Of a stretch of DNA of 64,000 nucleotides, positions 49,201 through 64,000 are shown in pieces. Numbering within the stretch: position 1 is the stretch's first letter; the number at the start of each line of letters is the position of its first letter. The position numbers and the translations under genes were made by a program. The notes beneath the pieces were generated by a model. That model made no database searches, was not told the DNA's origin, and saw only the letters and a program-made list of their open reading frames with translations. The stretch lies in NCBI GenBank assembly GCA_907165065.1, contig OU015524.1, forward strand, positions 29,248,295 to 29,312,294. The letters are read 5' to 3'. This DNA is from Caprimulgus europaeus. Lineage: Eukaryota; Chordata; Aves; Caprimulgiformes; Caprimulgidae.

Positions 49201-50514
49201 TAAGGCTTTGACAATTTTCTTTCATAGATCAAAAATTATCCATGAATTGCATTGTTTACCCCGTAACTTACCATATGAGTCATCCTGACAGCAGTTTTTG
49301 TACCATTAACTTTTATAAGTTTGTCATGCATTGTATCATTGTTTTGAACATGTCCACCAATGATTAAATTAGCAACAACAAGGTCAAGGTATCTCTACTC
49401 TTTTTCTTCTCTTTATTTTAATGTGAAAATCTTCATGAAGAAGGGGTCTGGGCAGTAGAATTTTGAAAAATTGTTGTTACAAATGTCATGATGAAAAAGC
49501 TTTATCAAAGAGGAAGGCTTGCAGTATATTCTAAAATTTAACAGACTGTCCTACCTACCAGGGAATTTGTTCTTCCATCAGATTTCCTTGCCAAATATGT
49601 TAAGAACAAAATTTGTATACTTATTGCTGATATGGGACCTGTGAGTTTTAGCTCTGGACAAGTCTGTTGTTTTGCTAAGAGTTGGCCTCAGAGAGAGAGA
49701 TTACGTTCCACCTAAGAGTGTAAACGAGTACATATAATATCAAGTCAGTGAGAGAAATGCTTGTGGCATGGTACACTCTTTGATTTGATTAGTAATAATC
49801 AAATATCAATATCAAGAATGTATGAACATGTGACCAAAAGTGGCAATTCCTTCTCCTTAAAAGTTAACAGACAGGTTATAACCTTATCCGAGATTTTACT
49901 GTTCCTTACAAATGTAATGAATTTGCAAGCTTCCAGAATTAAACCTAAAAAGAAAAAAAGTCTTTCTAAAGACTAAATTACATCCACTGTAATAGTGGAT
50001 GAGGTTTCAGTGACAAAGCACTGAACTATATTGCTCTGATTCCATTCTTATGTAAAGTTACCTCTTTCTCTGTAACTGCCAATATGTGAATATTTCATTT
50101 TACTGCAATGTTCTTCAAATATGCCAACTTTCTAACCTTCCTGATTTGAACTAGTCATGTAACAGGTTCCATTAATGTAGGACAGCCTCAGTAAAGACTC
50201 TCTCTCTCTTTTCATTCATCAAAATGAGTGTTGCTAAATTCAAACTTTTTGAAAACATATTTGTTGAACTTGTATTTGTCAGCTTAGCAACCCTAAAGGA
50301 ATGCCTTTCTTCCAACTACTTTTCCAGTCGCCTCATCTAACACTTTTACATGACAGCATCTATTGGCAAGGAGGAAGCTACCAAAAGGAACATTTCCTTC
50401 TCTTTTGTTAGAGAGAAAATGCTCCTGGTTTCTGTTCTCTTAATTTGATCACTTTATGTGGGAAGAAACAATGAACAGTCTGTATGTTCATGCCCATTGT
50501 GAATTTGTAGTGTG
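46218..50514 (+). other. CAMKMT: CAMKMT intron, first part; no gene seen
   Basis: Start of a phase 2 intron of about 14 kb (GTAAGA...CTCTAG). AT-rich, no exon, repeat family or RNA gene recognised, with one small hairpin at 49981-50001. Confidence 0.8.
49981..50001. repeat. Inverted repeat, 8-base arms
   Basis: CATCCACT and AGTGGATG are exact reverse complements around gtaat. Small and probably incidental. Confidence 0.85.
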
Positions 50515-51565
50515 CATCTCAACTTAGGTGGAAAACATTCCATACCTCTGATCATACTTGCCCTGCTCTATATCTTTTCCAGTTTCAATCTACTAATTTT
50601 CAGATGAGGGTGATCAGTACTGCATTCAAACTGAGCATAAATGATAAATCTATGTAGTGGAATAATTATGCTTTCTGTTCCTCTTCTAAAAATGCTGGAA
50701 TTGAGCACTGAGCTAATATTTCCATGACAGTTTGTCACAATATCAGGAGCTTTCCAGTCTGGTCAGTTTGGAGACCTTCATTTTCTTTATCAAGCCAGAA
50801 TTAATTTTCCCATTGTGCACTTTGTATTTATCCACATTGAATTTCATCTGTCATTTTATTGTCCAGTTGCTCAGTTTCATCGTTCTACAATTCTGCTCTT
50901 CAAAAGTCTGCTCTTTTCCTTACTATCTTGAATAACTTCTTAACATCAGCAAACTTCACCACCTCAGTGCTCAGCTCTTGTAAACATGCTGAATAGAACA
51001 GGTCCCAGGGGAACTCCACTGATTATCTCTCTCCACTGAGAGAACTAACCATTTACTACTACCCTGTTCCTTGTCTTTTGTTCTGTTATTTAGCCATGCA
51101 GGACTCTTCTCCAGTGGCTGTCTGCTTACCTTAGATGTTGATGGTGAGGGTCTTTGCCAACAGCCTTTTTAAATCAGAAGCAGCCTGTATTACTGAGGTC
51201 ACACTTATCTGAATACTTGTTGACAACTTTGAAGAGCTAAAGTTTTATAAAGCAGGACTTCCTTTCACAGAAAACACATTGAAGAAGTTTCTTCTACAGT
51301 GAACACTGATGCAAAGAATAAATTTCACCTCTCTGAAATGTTGTTATCCTCTGTGAGTGCTCATTCTATATCCCGATTATCAGCTTACAGGAAGATTTAG
51401 AACAAAAGAAAGAGTACACTAATTTTTGGCCTGCATTATTTTATTATTATATTTAATTTTCCAAGCTTGTGATTCTTTCTTCATTTGGGTGCAAATTCAA
51501 CTTCTGGAGGAAGGATATCTTATTTCTAATAACCTTCTTTACCTTTTGGCCATACTAGCTGACTT
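50515..51565 (-). mobile_element. Ancient CR1/L3-like LINE, reverse transcriptase region
   Basis: Read on the minus strand, the segment keeps a degenerate LINE ORF2. Near 50985-51020 it encodes GVPLGPVLFSMF, matching the reverse transcriptase motif G.PQGSVLGPVLFNIF. Next comes VVKFADVKKLFKIV (the FADDTKL catalytic box, with the second Asp lost), then QMKFNVDKYKV, the conserved segment after the catalytic box. Further along, near 50515-50610, tttgaatgcagtactgatca and cagaggtatggaatgttttc fit the downstream HLEYC and RMIRGMERL-type parts. The portion 51080-51565 fits the preceding part of ORF2. Many frameshifts and stops make it long dead. Exact family name not determined. Confidence 0.8.
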
Positions 51566-52257
51566 GCACCAACTTCCAAGCCTCTCCTATTTGTGTGTTT
51601 CACCCAGTTGTGTTGACTCAATATTAAGTTGCAATTTATCTTAAATTGCATTGTAGCTTTGTAGAAAAATTTTTATGTGTTTGGAAGAACAGGGAGAAAA
51701 GGTAGGTGCCAGCTAGAAGTATAGCATTGCATTCTTTTAAGTAATTCTTGCTCAAATCCTTGGCTATTTTATGATGGTCTCCTCTTAGCTTAAAAAGCAT
51801 GCTTTTGGTAAAAGTATTCCTCTTGTACTCTGTTGGACTGGATGGAAATACTAGGTGGAAACCACTGATATGAGAAAACTTACATCATTCTTCCCAGAGC
51901 TTTAAAGGAAATTGTGAATGAGATGTTAGAATCTAAAATTATTTGTTTCATTCTTATGCTCTTTTGTGTATCCATCTTATTAGCCAACTTTTACATTGTT
52001 TCCTGGTTCATGTTGTTACCATTGTACCTTTGTCTATCTTGTCTACCTGTCTTATCTGCCTTGGCTCTACCTTAAATGGTAGTCATCAAGTACATTTTAC
52101 ATACTTTCAGTAGGTTCTCTCCTTCACAGCTAACCTTTGCCACAGACATAGGAAAGTTGGAACTAACTTTCTATTTTGACAAAATTATGCTTACAGTGTT
52201 ATCTTTGTTTATTTCAGTAGTATTCAATTAATACTCAGTTATTCAAGCATTAACCAA
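51566..52257 (+). other. CAMKMT: CAMKMT intron between LINE relics; nothing recognised
   Basis: May include more of the neighbouring LINE, but no convincing match was seen. No exon. Confidence 0.6.
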
Positions 52258-52712
52258 GGATACGGAAAATTAATGGGGTTCAGGAAAGAGGCAGAAGAGT
52301 GAATCAGAGTCTAGAAATGAGAGTTAAAGAGCTCTATTTACTTAACGTGCCAAAGAAGTGACTTGATTGTTAAGAAATGAATTGATTTTGATCTGAAAGT
52401 CTCATGTGGGGAAAAAAATCTTTAATAGAACATCACTCTTTAATCTAGCTTACAAGTACCTAACAAGATGTAGAAATTGAAGCTATGTAAATTCAGTCTA
52501 GAAAAAAATGAGACAGAGAATGATAGAGAGAATGATAATATATAACACCTTTGCATGAGAAGTGGTAGTGAATGTGTTTAAATCAAGCTGGATATCTTTC
52601 TGAAACGTGTATTAATTTCCTGAGATATATGGGCTTGATACAGAAATTTGAAATCTTGGATATTTGTTATTGTCCCTTCTGGCCTCAGAATTTAAGCACC
52701 CATTAATTCATC
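52258..52712 (+). mobile_element. Ancient CR1-type LINE, 3' end of ORF2 and 3' UTR
   Basis: The order of segments follows the 3' end of an old amniote CR1-type LINE: gagttaaagagctctattta; gaagtgacttgattgttaag; tctttaatctagcttacaag; then gtttaaatcaagctggatat, ctttctgaaacgtgt; and the tail region tgtcccttctggcctcagaa. In the element these encode the ELKELNLF, FKSRLDVFLK region that ends ORF2, followed by the 'ggtcccttctggcct' 3' UTR. It is on the + strand, opposite to the LINE relic to its left, so it is a separate insertion. Confidence 0.8.
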
Positions 52713-53500
52713 TTTGCTGTTTTTAATTTTTCCCCCCATTCAGTCCCTTTGGACCTGCCTGGTTCACTTCACATTCTTTGTTTTTTCTTCTTGTTGACTT
52801 CATTGTTCTTCACATTCATGGACAGACTATTTTCCACAGAGCAAGAAACTGTCTTCTTTTCCTTCATATTTTTACAGAAAATGAACTTTTACTAAGCTTT
52901 AATTTATTGATCCTATTGATATGGTTGAGTCACATAAACTTGTACTGTCTTGTATTTTGAAATGTTATATTTTTTTATATTGTATCAGTCTGAATTAGAA
53001 TATGAGAACCATCCATTTTGTGCATAGTGTGCTGCATGAACCTTGCTAAAAACAGTAGTCGATCTCCTAAATAAAAACTGGTTTAGAATGTATTGATGTA
53101 GAGGAACGATGTGAAAAGGCATATTCACAAACACCAGTGGTATTTTTTATTATTAACGTTTTTTTACAAGATATTCTCACTTCTTTCAAAAAAATAGCCA
53201 TACATGTGCTGAATGTTGGGCAGTGTGTCTACAAAATGGAAAACTTTATTCTGCAACAGTTGTATTTACATGCAGTGTATTTATAATGTCCCAAAAATTT
53301 AGTAGCTTTTGATATGGAGCAAATGTGTAAGTGTTAGGACTGTTATTTTTGAAGACAAAACTGTAATGTTCCCATCTGAATTTTGGCAAAGTATGTTGTA
53401 CAGAATAAGAGAGAGAAAATATGTCTTTAGAATAAGGAATAAGGGAAGCATGTAACTTTATGATACACTTTCAAAAAGGAAACTTTTAGGCAGGAAAACC
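52713..53500 (+). other. CAMKMT: CAMKMT intron; nothing recognised
   Basis: AT-rich intron with no recognised repeat or exon. Confidence 0.6.
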
Positions 53501-53541
53501 TAGATAGAATCATAGAATAGCTCAAGTTAGAAGGGACCCAT
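53501..53541 (-). mobile_element. CR1 LINE 3' tail fragment
   Basis: ctagatagaatcatagaata followed by gctcaagttagaagggaccc is the reverse complement of the very 3' end of an avian-type CR1, where the terminal (ATTCTATG)n-like octamer repeat is the reverse transcriptase recognition tail. Only about 40 bases are recognisable; CR1 copies are usually 5'-truncated, and this one is extreme. It is the best single clue that the genome is avian or close to it. Confidence 0.8.
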
Positions 53542-53979
53542 AGTTGGTTTTGGTGTTTTTTCTTCTTTTCTATTACCACATTAATGTGATGAGGTTTCAT
53601 CATGAAATGTACCAGGCATTGTACAGACCAAAAAGACACTTTGTGTTAGAGAATCTGTGGTTTAAGACCAGATGTAGACATGGTTAGGAAGTATAACAAG
53701 GATAAATGTTGTCAGCAAGATAGACAGAGTTGGTGGCACAAGAGCAGCCTAGCCCCTTTTTAGTTTTCTTAGGTGCTATTTTTAAAGGGAGTTTCAAGGA
53801 TAATGGAATGAATTTGTGAATGTTCGTGGACAACATAGGGGAAGAAAATCGTAAAGGTGCTTGCTTGATAAGTTAAGTGGAACATGTAAACTGACATTAG
53901 GGCTGATTAAAGAAGGGACTTGTCTTTTCAATATTGAATGAGAGAGGAAAAATAGGGAAGTGAGCTGTTGTGAAGCATT

Positions 53980-54480
53980 TGGAAAAGACAACTTGCAACT
54001 TACCTGGAGTAGTACAAAGAGAAAGGTGACAAGATCAGGGTTGTAGGCAAGAAAAACAATCTTTGCAGCAGCCTACTGAATAAATATTAATAGGGCAAGA
54101 CTGCGTTTTCCAAAACCAGAGAGAACAATACTGTGATGTTAAGATGTAAGTAGTGATGACATGGTTGAGAGTTTAAGTCAAGTGGGTAGATAAGAAACTT
54201 CTTAGAGATACTATGCAGAGAGAATAAACAAAATCTGAACAGAGCTGAGGTGTACAAATATAGAGGAAGGTGTAAGCTAATTCTATATTACAGACTAGAA
54301 TTAATGCTTATGTCCAGAGATATCAGGAAAAGGTGGTGACAACAATGTCTTGTTGTACTTTAGAGGTTGATGAGCTTCTCACTCACTGAGGCTGTTAAAA
54401 ATACTGAGTTGTGAGTCCAGACACACAGTGGGAAGTGAGTAGTTTGGTTTAGATTTTATGGATGAGATAGTCCAGAAGTA
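53980..54480 (-). mobile_element. Ancient LINE relic, L2/CR1-clade, antisense
   Basis: On the + strand the series ggtgacaagatcagggttgt, caatctttgcagcagcctac, ccagagagaacaatactgtg and cttagagatactatgcagag follows, in order and spacing, an antisense LINE I recall from reptile and monotreme genomes (ggtgacagggtcag, tctttgcagcagcattctg, ccagagaggaggatgttgcagtag, atcttggagatgttatgcagg). The sense strand would encode the last part of the reverse transcriptase ORF. Limits are approximate, and the flanking purine-rich sequence up to about 55070 may be part of it. Clade name is uncertain. Confidence 0.65.

Positions 54481-64000
<9,520 letters not shown>

Overview
The window is vertebrate nuclear DNA from a sauropsid, most likely a bird. 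It is AT-rich, almost free of coding sequence, and carries CR1 retrotransposon tails of the avian type (motif ATAGAATCATAGAATAG followed by a 'gttagaagggacc' segment). It also holds older CR1/L2-like LINE relics and a MIR-like fragment, and shows ordinary GT/AG spliced exons. There is no operon, CRISPR array, rRNA or prokaryotic feature.

The one gene I recognise is CAMKMT (calmodulin-lysine N-methyltransferase), on the + strand. Five consecutive internal coding exons were found by reading the protein across splice sites: 36779-36839, 39835-39889, 40944-41007, 46151-46217 and 60169-60243. Their phases match at every junction, and together they give about 107 codons with no stop. They cover the core of the class I methyltransferase fold: the N-terminal WPSEE segment, the SAM-binding motif I (CELGGGMT), the acidic post-I strand (LLTDGNE) and the DIVMCAD strand. 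The first exons of the gene (upstream) and the last exons (downstream) were not found here, so the window is an internal slice of a gene with very long introns.

Layout: 1-663 is the 3' end of a Charlie-type hAT DNA transposon with a broken transposase reading frame and a recognisable terminal repeat. 664-36778 is one long intron with a CR1 tail, a probable LINE scrap, a MIR-like piece and simple repeats. 36779-41007 holds three close exons, a small CpG-rich patch (about 38.96-39.09 kb) and a repeat-poor stretch that reads like a conserved regulatory element (about 40.08-40.80 kb). 41008-46150 is an intron with two further candidate conserved elements. 46218-60168 is an intron with a cluster of LINE relics (50.5-54.5 kb). 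60244-64000 is the start of the next intron.

No new molecular system is evident. The observations most worth following are the well-preserved hAT transposon end in an apparent bird genome and the candidate conserved non-coding elements inside CAMKMT introns. In vertebrates CAMKMT is a neighbour of SIX3/SIX2, so its introns may host long-range enhancers of those genes. Nearly all short open frames in the window are chance frames in introns and are not annotated.
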